DNA from: Candidatus Eiseniibacteriota bacterium
Lineage (GTDB): Bacteria > Eisenbacteria > RBG-16-71-46 > JACRLI01
Assembly: GCA_025351485.1 (NCBI GenBank)
Contig: JANXVU010000100.1
Location: forward strand, 1 to 46,239
Length of the DNA stretch: 46,239 bases
Direction: 5' to 3'
The stretch's first letter is position 1; each line of letters opens with the position of its first letter. Positions 26,487-33,974 of the stretch are shown here, in pieces. The notes beneath the pieces were generated by a model. It was not told the DNA's origin. It saw only the letters and a program-made list of their open reading frames with translations, and did not search any database. Position numbers and translations under genes: made by a program.

Positions 26487-28460
26487 ATGGGATCCTTCTT
26501 CTCCGACATCAAGAACACCCTGCTGGGCCGCCCGCGGGATATCCGCGACCCTCACATCTTCCACCGGATTTCCCTGGTGGCGGTGCTGGCGTGGGTCGGC
26601 CTGGGCGCCGATGGCCTGTCCTCCTCGTCCTACGGGCCCGAGCAGGCCTACCTGGCCCTGGGCGAGCACCGCCACCTGGCGGTGTTCATCGCCCTGCTCA
26701 TGGTGGCCACGGTGCTGCTCATCTCCTACGCCTACACCCGCATCATCGAAGCCTTCCCGGGCGGCGGGGGAGGCTACCTGGTGGCCAGCAAGCTCCTGGG
26801 CGAGGGGGCGGGGGTCACTTCCGGCTCGGCACTGCTGGTGGACTATGTGCTCACCATCACCACTTCGGTCGCGAGCGGCGTGGACGCGCTGTGGAGCCTG
26901 ATGCCGCCGCACCTGTCCGCGTGGCGCATGCCGGTGGCGATCATGGTCCTGACCGCCCTGGTGGTGCTGAACCTGAGAGGCGTCAAGGAGTCGGTCACCA
27001 TCCTGTCCCCGATCTTCTTCATCTTCCTCGTCGCTCACGCCTTCCTGATCGGCGGGGGAATCTTCCAGGGCCTGGCCCACCCGGCCGCCCGCCACATGGA
27101 CATCGTGGCGCGCACCCACTCGGACCTCAAGTTCATGGGCCTGTTCGCCCTGCTGGCGCTGTTCTTCCGGGCCTACTCGCTGGGAGGCGGCACCTACACC
27201 GGGATCGAGGCGGTCTCCAACGGGCTCCCGATGATGCGCGAACCGCGCGTCGAGACCGGCAAGAAGACCATGCTCTACATGGCCGTCTCGCTGGCGATCA
27301 CCGCGGCCGGGATCATGGTGTGCTACTACCTGCTGGACGTTCACCCGGAGTCGGGCAAGACCCTGAACGCGGTGCTCACGGAGCGCTTCGCAGCCGGTTG
27401 GGGCAGCGGCTTCTCATCCCTCGGACAGCCGTTCCTTGTCGTGGTGCTACTCTCGGAGGCCCTGCTGCTGTTCGTCGCCGCGCAGAGCGGCTTCCTGGAT
27501 GGGCCTCGGGTGATGGCCAACATGGCCGTGGACTCGTGGTTCCCGCACCGCTTCGCGGCGCTCTCGGAGCGCCTGACCATGCAGAACGGGGTGCTGCTCA
27601 TGGGGGGCTCGGCGCTGGCGCTGCTGATCTATTCGCACGGCAGCATCGAGATCCTGGTCACCATGTACTCGATCAACGTGTTCCTGACCTTTTCCCTCTC
27701 CCAGCTGGCCATGGTGCGCTACTGGCTCCAGGCGCGGAAAAGGCGGGAGCACTGGAAGCGCAACATCGCGATCCACGTGGTGGGCCTGGGGCTGTGCGCG
27801 GGCATGCTGGTGGTCACGGTGCTGGAGAAGTTCACGGAGGGCGGCTGGCTGACGCTCCTGATCACCAGCTTGCTCATCGTCGGATGCGTGTTCGTGCGGC
27901 GGCATTACCGGCGGGTGAGCCACAAAATGGCGGAACTGGACGAAATCTTGGCCGCGCTCCCGGGGAAGGTGGAAGGGCCGGCCCCGGAGCTCCGCAAGGA
28001 CGCGCCCACCGCCGCACTGCTGGTCTCGGGATACAACGGGCTTGGGATCCACTCCCTGCTGTGGCTGATGCGGCTCTTCCCGGGCTACTTCAAGAACGTG
28101 GTGTTCGTCTCGGTGGGGGTGCTGGACTCGGCCAACTTCAAGGGGGCCGAAGAGACCGAGGCCCTGCGCCTGGACGTGGGGCAGCAGGGCGCGCGGATGG
28201 CGGATGTGGCCAACCGGCTCGGCCTGGCCGCCACCAGCCGGATCGCGCTCGGGACCGAAGTCGTGGCGGAGGCGGAGAAGATCTGCCTGGAGCTGGCCCG
28301 GGAGTTCCCCAAGACCATCGTTTTTGCCAGCAAGCTCATCTTCCGCAAGGAGAACCTCTTCCAGGGGGTGCTGCACAACGAAACCCCCTATGCCATCCAG
28401 CGGCGGCTGCAGTTCTCGGGGCTCCAGACGGTGATCCTGCCGGTGCGGGTCCGACCGTAG
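26487..28460 (+). CDS. KimA-like APC-superfamily potassium transporter, copy 2
   Basis: The 657-residue paralogue of the preceding gene has the same layout. It has a 12-helix transporter core and a C-terminal cytoplasmic domain (about 505-657, with LLVSGYNGLGIHSLLWLM and LHNETPYAIQRRLQF). The equivalents of the KimA cation-site residues are all kept: D42, Y49, Y120, T123, S127, T238, E241 and Y394. It begins 18 nt after copy 1 with no good ribosome site (the gap ends in a T run), so translation may depend on copy 1. Differences from copy 1 concentrate in the loop around residues 195-215, the external loop near 330-350 and the C-terminal domain. The pair may be two isoforms with different regulation, or a heteromeric transporter, since KimA acts as a dimer. 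Confidence 0.82.
   Translation: MGSFFSDIKNTLLGRPRDIRDPHIFHRISLVAVLAWVGLGADGLSSSSYGPEQAYLALGEHRHLAVFIALLMVATVLLISYAYTRIIEAFPGGGGGYLVASKLLGEGAGVTSGSALLVDYVLTITTSVASGVDALWSLMPPHLSAWRMPVAIMVLTALVVLNLRGVKESVTILSPIFFIFLVAHAFLIGGGIFQGLAHPAARHMDIVARTHSDLKFMGLFALLALFFRAYSLGGGTYTGIEAVSNGLPMMREPRVETGKKTMLYMAVSLAITAAGIMVCYYLLDVHPESGKTLNAVLTERFAAGWGSGFSSLGQPFLVVVLLSEALLLFVAAQSGFLDGPRVMANMAVDSWFPHRFAALSERLTMQNGVLLMGGSALALLIYSHGSIEILVTMYSINVFLTFSLSQLAMVRYWLQARKRREHWKRNIAIHVVGLGLCAGMLVVTVLEKFTEGGWLTLLITSLLIVGCVFVRRHYRRVSHKMAELDEILAALPGKVEGPAPELRKDAPTAALLVSGYNGLGIHSLLWLMRLFPGYFKNVVFVSVGVLDSANFKGAEETEALRLDVGQQGARMADVANRLGLAATSRIALGTEVVAEAEKICLELAREFPKTIVFASKLIFRKENLFQGVLHNETPYAIQRRLQFSGLQTVILPVRVRP
27192..27272 (+). 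repeat. DNA-level repeat patch A, copy in second KimA-like gene
   Basis: Partner of the 81-nt patch at 25197-25277, with two silent differences. It covers codons for the cation-site Thr/Glu pair (T238/E241). Confidence 0.85.
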
Positions 28461-28493
28461 ATTAACCCGAGGCAACGTAAATGGTTACGGCTA

Positions 28494-28523
28494 TTGACAG
28501 TTCCGGGGCGGCTCGCCTACGAT
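28494..28523 (+). promoter_or_regulatory. Putative upstream promoter (P1) of the PstS-TPR-STAS-ExbBD-TonB operon
   Basis: TTGACA (28494-28499), 18 nt and TACGAT (28518-28523) lie about 97 nt before the PstS-like start codon and 34 nt after the second KimA-like gene. It gives an approximately 90-nt leader. Confidence 0.6.
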
Positions 28524-28573
28524 GCCTCTTCCGTTTCCAAGAAGCGCTCCGGGGGTTTCCAGTGGATCGCACG

Positions 28574-28602
28574 TTGACAGGCGCGGCGTGGTCTCGTACC
28601 GT
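28574..28602 (+). promoter_or_regulatory. Putative downstream promoter (P2) of the same operon
   Basis: TTGACA (28574-28579), 17 nt and TACCGT (28597-28602) lie 17 nt before the start codon at 28620. The -35 and -10 hexamers are the same as those at 35784-35812. A transcript from here would be almost leaderless. Confidence 0.6.
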
Positions 28603-28619
28603 CAAAGTATTCTAGAGCC

Positions 28620-29507
28620 ATGCGTTGCCGCCTCTGTGTCTTCCTGGTACCCCTCCTCGCCTTCGCGGGTTGTGGCTCCCCGAAAGGGGGCGGGCCCGCG
28701 GACACGCTGACCGCGGGCAAGTTGAGGTTGGTTGCGGCCGAAACGGCTGTTCCACTGGCCCGCAAAGAATCGGAAGCGTTTGGAAAGCTTTACCCGGGTG
28801 CGACTCTCGAATTGAAGACGAACACGGCGAGGGGCGCCGTCGGCGACCTGTTCGCCGACCGCGCGGACGTGATCCTGATGCCGCGCGAGTTGTCGCCCGA
28901 AGAGGATTCGCTGGCCGCGGCCTACAAGGTTCGGATCCAGGGGTGGCGGGTAGGACTCGAGGCCCTGGCCGTGGTGGTGCACCCCTCCAATCCGGTGCGG
29001 CAGATCGCGTTGGACCAGTTGAGGGAGATCTACACCGGTCGCCTGAAGAGCTGGGACCGGCTCGGCGGATCAGCGGCGCCGGTGCGCACGATCTGGAGCG
29101 AGCCCAACTCGGCCGCCTACCAGCTGGTGCTGGAGCGGGTGCTGGCCGGGGAAAAGCCGGCGGCCCCGGACGCGTGGTCCTTCAGCGACAGCGAAACCGC
29201 CGCCCGGGTGGCCCGCGATCCAAATGCGCTGGGCATCCTCGGGGTGGCCGCCGCGGGTCCAAGTGTCAAGGTGCTTCGGGTAAGCGAGGCGCGGGGGTTT
29301 GCCTACTTCGCGCCGGATGCCGAGAACGTGTGGAACCAGAAGTACCCGCTCAGGCATTACGATGTGCTGATCTACCGAAAACCGGCTCCCCCGCTGGCCG
29401 ACGGATTTGCGACCTACGTGCTCAGCAACGAAGGTCAGAAGGCGGCAAGGGACCTCGGTCTGGTCCCGACCGCCGTGCCGATCAAGATCCACCGCGCGAA
29501 GCCGTGA
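28620..29507 (+). CDS. PstS-like periplasmic substrate-binding lipoprotein
   Basis: The 295-residue protein has a lipoprotein signal (FAGC, Cys18) and a PBP-like-2 fold. It contains GKLRLVAAETAVPLARKESEAF near residue 33, a FADRADVILMPREL segment, IALDQLREIYTGRLKSWDRLGG near 125-146 (a PstS hallmark), FSDSETAARVARDPNALGILG near 185, and YPLRHYDVLIYRKP. The usual phosphate-coordinating GSGT and G-S-G-x-G stretches of PstS are replaced by AETA and NTARGAV, so phosphate may not be the ligand. No pst permease genes are nearby. It is the first gene of an operon encoding TPR, STAS, ExbB, ExbD, ExbD and TonB proteins, behind two promoters. It is probably a sensor or docking subunit of that machine rather than part of an ABC importer. 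Confidence 0.8.
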   Translation: MRCRLCVFLVPLLAFAGCGSPKGGGPADTLTAGKLRLVAAETAVPLARKESEAFGKLYPGATLELKTNTARGAVGDLFADRADVILMPRELSPEEDSLAAAYKVRIQGWRVGLEALAVVVHPSNPVRQIALDQLREIYTGRLKSWDRLGGSAAPVRTIWSEPNSAAYQLVLERVLAGEKPAAPDAWSFSDSETAARVARDPNALGILGVAAAGPSVKVLRVSEARGFAYFAPDAENVWNQKYPLRHYDVLIYRKPAPPLADGFATYVLSNEGQKAARDLGLVPTAVPIKIHRAKP

Positions 29508-29548
29508 GGCCGCGAGGGAAACTCGACAGGAGCCGCAAGGTACCCGAC

Positions 29549-31609
29549 ATGACTCGAATTCAAGAGCGTCATTCGTTCGCCAGGAAGACCCTGCTGCCCG
29601 CCCTTGCCTGCGCCCTGATCGCGGCACTCGCGCTTGCGGGACCGGCCCGCGCCGGCGACAACCTCAAGCAGGGCCGGGCAGCCCTGGAGCGCCACGATAT
29701 CGGAACCGCGCTGGCCCTGCTGCAGCGCGCGGTGGTGGAGGAACCGGGAAACCTGGACGCGCACTCCGCATTTGCGCTGGCCCTGGTCCAGGGGCACCGG
29801 AGCGCGGAGGCCAAGGGAGAAATCGAGGCCTGCTCAAAGATCAACGCCGAGAGCGAAGTGATCCCGTACCTCGAAGGCCGGCTCGCGGAGTCCCAGGAGG
29901 ACTGGGATGGCGCCATCGCAAAATACCGCGCCGCCATTGCCCGCCGCAGCAAGTACGCCGATGCGTCCTATTCCCTGGGCATGGCGCTTCGCCACCAGGG
30001 CAAGTCCCAGGATGGCCTGGCCGAGCTCAACCGGGGCCTGGACTTCGCGCGGGAAAACGACGTGCCGCGGTTTCTGTCCGGGATCGGCCTGGCGCTCATG
30101 GACATGGATTCCCTCTCCGCCGCGGCCGATTCGGCCACCCGCGCCGTGGCGCTCGACCCGGACAACGTGCTCACGCACGTCGCCCTGGGGCAGATCTACC
30201 TGAAGCGCGGCGTTTACTCGCTGGCCAAGATGTCCCTCGACCGCGCCGTGCAGCTGGACACCCTGGACCCGGTGGTTTATTTCCAGCTGGGCAAGGCCAA
30301 CTACTACAGCCAGCAGTACTCGGATGCGCTCCAGTCCTTCAAGACCGCCGCCGCGCTGGACACGCTGTACGCCGATCCGCAGTACTGGATCGGGCACCTG
30401 TACGTGCTGGCCGGCGTGGCCGACCGCGAAAAGTACTCGCTCGCCGCGCCCTTCCTGCGCACCTACACCCGGCTGCGCCCGGGCGATTCCAAGGGCTGGC
30501 TGGACCTGGGCGAGGCGCTCTACCGCAGCCCCGCCAGCACCGAAGACGAATTCAAGGAATCTGCCGCGGCGCTGGATAAGTCCAGCGCGATCAACGGCAA
30601 CGAGTCCAAGGCCTATCTTCTGATGGTCAAGGTCAGCGCCTACAAGCTCAAGGACTTCGACAAGGCCTTCGCGGCTTACAACCGGATGCAGGCGGCCGGC
30701 GCCAAGCTCAGCGCGGACGACATCCTGCTGGTGGCCTCCCTTTACACCTACAAGAGCATGTTCCCGCAGGCCGATTCCGTGATCGCGGAGGCTATCAAGG
30801 CCGACACGACCGCGCCCGACGGCTGGTTCAAGATGGCCGAGAGCAAGTTCTTCCAGCGCGAGTACGCTGCCGCGATTCCTTTCTTGCAAAAGCGCATCGA
30901 CGTGGATTCCACCGGCGAGCGCTCCAAGATCGGCGTGGCTCCGTTCCTGCCGTACTACATGCTGGGCCAGGCCTACAACCAGATCCAGAAGTACGATTCG
31001 TCCACCGTGTTCGTGAAGATGGCGCTGGCCCACGCCGATTCGGCGACCACCAAGCCGGTGGACCTGGCCAAGATGCACCTGGAGCTGGGCACGGCCTACG
31101 CCAAGGGCGATTCGCTGAGCCGGGAGCTGGCCAAGGGCGAGTTCGCCTCGGTCATCGAGGCTGATTCCACGTCGCAGCAGGCCGTGTCGGCCATGTACAA
31201 CATGGGATACACGGATTTCGCCGCCAAGAAGTACCGGGAGTCGGCCGAGATGCTCGAGCGCGCCCAGGGCACGATCGAGCGCAACAGTCCGCCGCTGAAG
31301 CCGCGGCTGGACGTGCTGCTGCTGCTGGCGTCCAGCTATGTCGGCACCAAGGACTACGACCGGGCCCGGGAAGTCGCCAAGAAGGGACTCGCGCTCGATC
31401 CGACCAACAACATCCTTTCAAAGATCGCCGCGCCGCCGGCTCCGGTGAAGAGCAAGCCGGCCGGCACGGGAACGGCCCCGGGCGGAGCTTCCGCACCCGG
31501 CGCTGCCCCGTCCGGCGATGCCTCCTCCGCCAAGGGGAAGGTCGTGGGCAAGAATCCGCCCGCCAGCACGGTTCCGCCGGTGACGACCACGGCGCCAAAG
31601 AAGAAGTAA
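29549..31609 (+). CDS. Large periplasmic TPR protein with disordered Pro/Ala/Lys tail
   Basis: The 686-residue protein has a signal peptide ending at PARA (about residue 36), then roughly a dozen TPR units from residue 38 to about 620. Examples are YADASYSLGMALRHQGKSQD, VLTHVALGQIYLKRGVYSLA and VYFQLGKANYYSQQYSDALQ. A low-complexity tail (about 630-686) is rich in Pro, Ala, Gly and Thr and ends in Lys-Lys-Lys. TPR arrays bind partner proteins, and the tail could thread through peptidoglycan. The true start is ATG 29549 (AAGG nearby); the frame stays open upstream through the PstS-like gene only as a shadow. It is separated from neighbours by 41 and 36 nt. Its position suggests it is a periplasmic partner of ExbBD-TonB, but the role is unknown. 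Confidence 0.75.
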   Translation: MTRIQERHSFARKTLLPALACALIAALALAGPARAGDNLKQGRAALERHDIGTALALLQRAVVEEPGNLDAHSAFALALVQGHRSAEAKGEIEACSKINAESEVIPYLEGRLAESQEDWDGAIAKYRAAIARRSKYADASYSLGMALRHQGKSQDGLAELNRGLDFARENDVPRFLSGIGLALMDMDSLSAAADSATRAVALDPDNVLTHVALGQIYLKRGVYSLAKMSLDRAVQLDTLDPVVYFQLGKANYYSQQYSDALQSFKTAAALDTLYADPQYWIGHLYVLAGVADREKYSLAAPFLRTYTRLRPGDSKGWLDLGEALYRSPASTEDEFKESAAALDKSSAINGNESKAYLLMVKVSAYKLKDFDKAFAAYNRMQAAGAKLSADDILLVASLYTYKSMFPQADSVIAEAIKADTTAPDGWFKMAESKFFQREYAAAIPFLQKRIDVDSTGERSKIGVAPFLPYYMLGQAYNQIQKYDSSTVFVKMALAHADSATTKPVDLAKMHLELGTAYAKGDSLSRELAKGEFASVIEADSTSQQAVSAMYNMGYTDFAAKKYRESAEMLERAQGTIERNSPPLKPRLDVLLLLASSYVGTKDYDRAREVAKKGLALDPTNNILSKIAAPPAPVKSKPAGTGTAPGGASAPGAAPSGDASSAKGKVVGKNPPASTVPPVTTTAPKKK

Positions 31610-31645
31610 ACGAGTCGCACGCAATCCGGGAAGGAGATATAGGAA

Positions 31646-31987
31646 ATGGCCCTGAAGGAAAAGAACGAAGGCGATGTCGTCATCCTGTACCCCAAGGGAT
31701 TTCTCATGGGGGGCGCGGAAACCGACGAGCTCCAGAACCGCGTCAAGGAACTCGAGGAAACCGGCAATCAGAAGCTGATCATCAGCCTGTCCGAGACCTC
31801 CATGATGAACTCGACCGCGATCGGCGTGTTCATCACCGCCCACAAGCACTACTCGGAGCGCGGTGGAAGGCTCAAGCTGTGCAGCGTGGACAAGAAAATC
31901 CAGAACGTGTTCGTGATCACCAAGTTGAGCCTCGTGTTCGACGTGTATGCCAACGAGGCCGAGGCGATCGCCAGCTTTTCCAAGTAG
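31646..31987 (+). CDS. STAS-domain protein (anti-sigma factor antagonist-like)
   Basis: The 113-residue protein is a single STAS domain: DVVILYPKGFLMGGAETDEL opens it, the conserved LIISLSETSMMNSTAIGVF loop spans 44-62, and GGRLKLCSVDKKIQNVFVI follows. In SpoIIAA-type proteins the Ser of the D-S-S-G loop is phosphorylated by a serine kinase. Here the loop reads N55-S56-T57-A58, so S56 or T57 could serve, but the Asp is replaced by Asn. No kinase or phosphatase gene lies in the window. A strong AAGGAG site precedes ATG 31646. It stands between the TPR and ExbB genes, so it may gate the motor or signal its state. Confidence 0.88.
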   Translation: MALKEKNEGDVVILYPKGFLMGGAETDELQNRVKELEETGNQKLIISLSETSMMNSTAIGVFITAHKHYSERGGRLKLCSVDKKIQNVFVITKLSLVFDVYANEAEAIASFSK

Positions 31988-32043
31988 CGACTTTCGGCTG
32001 TCCCCCGGGCCGGAATTCTGAAATAATGACGGGTACCCGGACA

Positions 32044-32059
32044 CCGTCTTTCCGGACGG
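32044..32059 (+). other. Small stem-loop in the 144-nt STAS-exbB gap
   Basis: CCGTC-TTTCCG-GACGG forms a 5-bp stem between the STAS and exbB genes, and a GGGTACCC palindrome lies at 32031-32038. No T tract follows, so this is more likely a transcript-processing or attenuating structure than a terminator. No promoter was found in the gap. Confidence 0.35.
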
Positions 32060-32131
32060 CCTCCTGAACCCTCCAGGTGGAATACAAACACATCTCCATA
32101 CGTCCTGCGTGCAGAGGAGGTCAGTGCTCCA

Positions 32132-32857
32132 ATGAAAAAGTATGCCATGCCGTTGTTGTTCTTCTCGCTTCTGATCGTTTCGATCCTTGTGTACATGTAC
32201 GTCGTGCCGCCCCTGGTTCGTGCCGGCGGCCCGCTCGTGGCCGGACTGATCTTCCTGGCCATGCTCGCCGTTTCGTTCGTCCTGGAGCGACTGTTCACGC
32301 TTCGTCGGGCCCAGGGCACCCAGCCGCTGCCGATCTTCATCACCGGGGTCAAGCGTGAGTTGATGCTGGGCAACGTGGACGCGGCGATGGCGCTGTGCGA
32401 CAAGCAGCGCGGCTCCGCGGCCAACGTGCTCAAGTCGGGCCTTGCCCGTTACCGCCAGTTGATCCGTGAAAACGCTCCCAAGGAGAAGATCGTTCCGGAG
32501 ACCCAGCAGGCCATCCAGGAAGCCAACGCCCTGGAAGTCCCGCTGCTGGAGCGCAACCTGGTCGGTCTGTCCACCATCGCCTCGATCGGCACCATGGTGG
32601 GCTTGCTCGGCACGGTGATCGGAATGATCCGCGCATTCGCGGCCGCCTCGAACGTCGGAGCCGTGGACGCCACCCAGCTGGCCAAGGGAATTTCCGAGGC
32701 GCTCATCAACACCGCCGGCGGAATCCTGATCGCCATCTTCTCGATCGTGCTCTACAACGTGTTCACGACCAAGGTGGACAACTTCTCCTACATGATGGAC
32801 GAAGCGAGCTACGAGACCATCCAGCTGCTCACCTCGAACACCATCGACCAGAAGTAG
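32132..32857 (+). CDS. exbB: MotA/TolQ/ExbB-family proton channel protein
   Basis: This 241-residue inner-membrane protein has an N-terminal helix (residues 5-28), a second at about 32-52, a cytoplasmic loop with LMLGNVDAAMALCDKQRG, and two C-terminal helices. These carry the family signature GLSTIASIGTMVGLLGTVIGMIRAF (helix 3) and the ALINTAGGILIAIFSIVLYN helix, whose Thr and small residues line the ion path. ExbB forms a pentamer around ExbD and couples proton flow to TonB motion. A GAGGAGG site precedes ATG 32132. The exbD genes follow by 18 and 83 nt. TolQ versus ExbB cannot be told from the sequence alone; the downstream TonB favours ExbB. Confidence 0.9.
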   Translation: MKKYAMPLLFFSLLIVSILVYMYVVPPLVRAGGPLVAGLIFLAMLAVSFVLERLFTLRRAQGTQPLPIFITGVKRELMLGNVDAAMALCDKQRGSAANVLKSGLARYRQLIRENAPKEKIVPETQQAIQEANALEVPLLERNLVGLSTIASIGTMVGLLGTVIGMIRAFAAASNVGAVDATQLAKGISEALINTAGGILIAIFSIVLYNVFTTKVDNFSYMMDEASYETIQLLTSNTIDQK

Positions 32858-32875
32858 CCGGGGAGGCGAAGAGCA

Positions 32876-33328
32876 ATGGCAGGGGTCAAGCACAAGAAGC
32901 GCATGGGGATCAAGATGGACATGACCCCTATGGTGGACGTGGCTTTCCTGTTGCTCATCTTCTACATGAGCACCACCGTGTTCAAGCCGCCCGACAAGGA
33001 ACAGATCAGCCTGCCGGAGTCGCACTCGGACCTGCAGGCTCCCGAGAACAACACGATCACGATCAACGTCAACAAGGACTCCGGGGTCAGCATCAAGTAC
33101 AAGGCCAGGGACAGCGCCACCGGCAAGCTGGTGACCGTGGACACCCCGGTGGCCTCGGGCCTGTTGGAGCCGGAGCTGGACAAGGCCCGTCAGTTCGCGC
33201 CCATGGCCTACATCATCGTGCGCATGGACAAGGACGCCAAGTACGGCACTATGTCCGACGTGATGGACGTGATCCAGAAGAGCAAGACGCTCCGGTTCAA
33301 CGTGATGACGGAGATCTCGAAGAGCTAG
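32876..33328 (+). CDS. exbD: ExbD/TolR-family protein, first copy
   Basis: The 150-residue protein has a short Lys-rich cytoplasmic start, one membrane helix (MDMTPMVDVAFLLLIFYM, about residues 14-31) and a periplasmic domain. D21 in TPMVD is the conserved protonatable aspartate of the family. ExbD works inside the ExbB pentamer. The periplasmic part includes PESHSDLQAPENNTITINVN and ends near RFNVMTEISKS. It has a clear GGGGAGGCG site upstream of ATG 32876. Two ExbD genes in a row suggest a heterodimeric ExbD pair, as is common in FCB-group bacteria by recall. Confidence 0.9.
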   Translation: MAGVKHKKRMGIKMDMTPMVDVAFLLLIFYMSTTVFKPPDKEQISLPESHSDLQAPENNTITINVNKDSGVSIKYKARDSATGKLVTVDTPVASGLLEPELDKARQFAPMAYIIVRMDKDAKYGTMSDVMDVIQKSKTLRFNVMTEISKS

Positions 33329-33411
33329 TTGCTTCCGCTCCGGGCGGCCCGGGCGGCATCCCCGCCACGGACCGCGCAGGCGGATGATTTTTTGAAACGA
33401 GGTGATTTGCT

Positions 33412-33927
33412 TTGGGAGCCGTAGACTCTCCAGAACCAAAAAGTAAAGCCAAAGGCGGCAAGCGCAAGCCGCACCGCGTGGGCATTCGAGTGGACATGAC
33501 GCCCATGGTGGACGTGGCATTTCTATTGCTGATCTTTTTCATGGTGACCACGGTGTTCCGCACCCCCAGGGCGATGGAGATCAACCTGCCGCCGGACAAG
33601 GACACCAAGGTCGAGATCGCGCAGTCCAAGGTGCTCACCCTTCGCGCTTCGGCGGACAACAAGCTGTACTGGAGCCTCGGGACTGAAAAGCCCCAGGTTT
33701 CCAATCTGAAGTCCCTGCAGCCGGTGCTGGTGGCCAAGTCCAAGCAGTTCTGGAACAACACCAAGCAGGAGTCCGACCTGAACGTGGTCATCAAGGTGGA
33801 CCGGGAGGCCAGGTTCCACAACCTGGTGGATCTGATCGACGTGCTGAGCCTGGCCAAGATCACGCGCTTTGGATTTGCGCCCTTCACCGACGACGACAAG
33901 AAACAGATTCTCACCGCGGGCGCCTGA
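33412..33927 (+). CDS. exbD: ExbD/TolR-family protein, second copy
   Basis: The 171-residue protein starts at TTG 33412, five bases after a GAGGTGAT site, with no ATG before the conserved helix. A Lys-rich tail of 26 residues precedes the membrane helix RVDMTPMVDVAFLLLIFFM, in which D34 is the conserved proton-carrying aspartate. The periplasmic domain is longer than in copy 1 (NLPPDKDTKVEIAQSKVLTL, then a region near SLAKITRFGFAPF). The membrane motif is nearly the same in both copies while the periplasmic parts differ, which would fit two roles in one complex. The tonB gene follows by 47 nt. Confidence 0.9.
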   Translation: MGAVDSPEPKSKAKGGKRKPHRVGIRVDMTPMVDVAFLLLIFFMVTTVFRTPRAMEINLPPDKDTKVEIAQSKVLTLRASADNKLYWSLGTEKPQVSNLKSLQPVLVAKSKQFWNNTKQESDLNVVIKVDREARFHNLVDLIDVLSLAKITRFGFAPFTDDDKKQILTAGA

Positions 33928-33974
33928 ACCGCAGGCGACCGCCGTCCTAACCCTTGAAGGCAGGTCGAGGCACT

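Noticed and set aside
24428-28465. A 1345-codon frame over both transporter genes
   Set aside because: It is out of frame with both conserved transporters and is composed of Arg/Gly/Ala/Pro, so it is a GC artefact.
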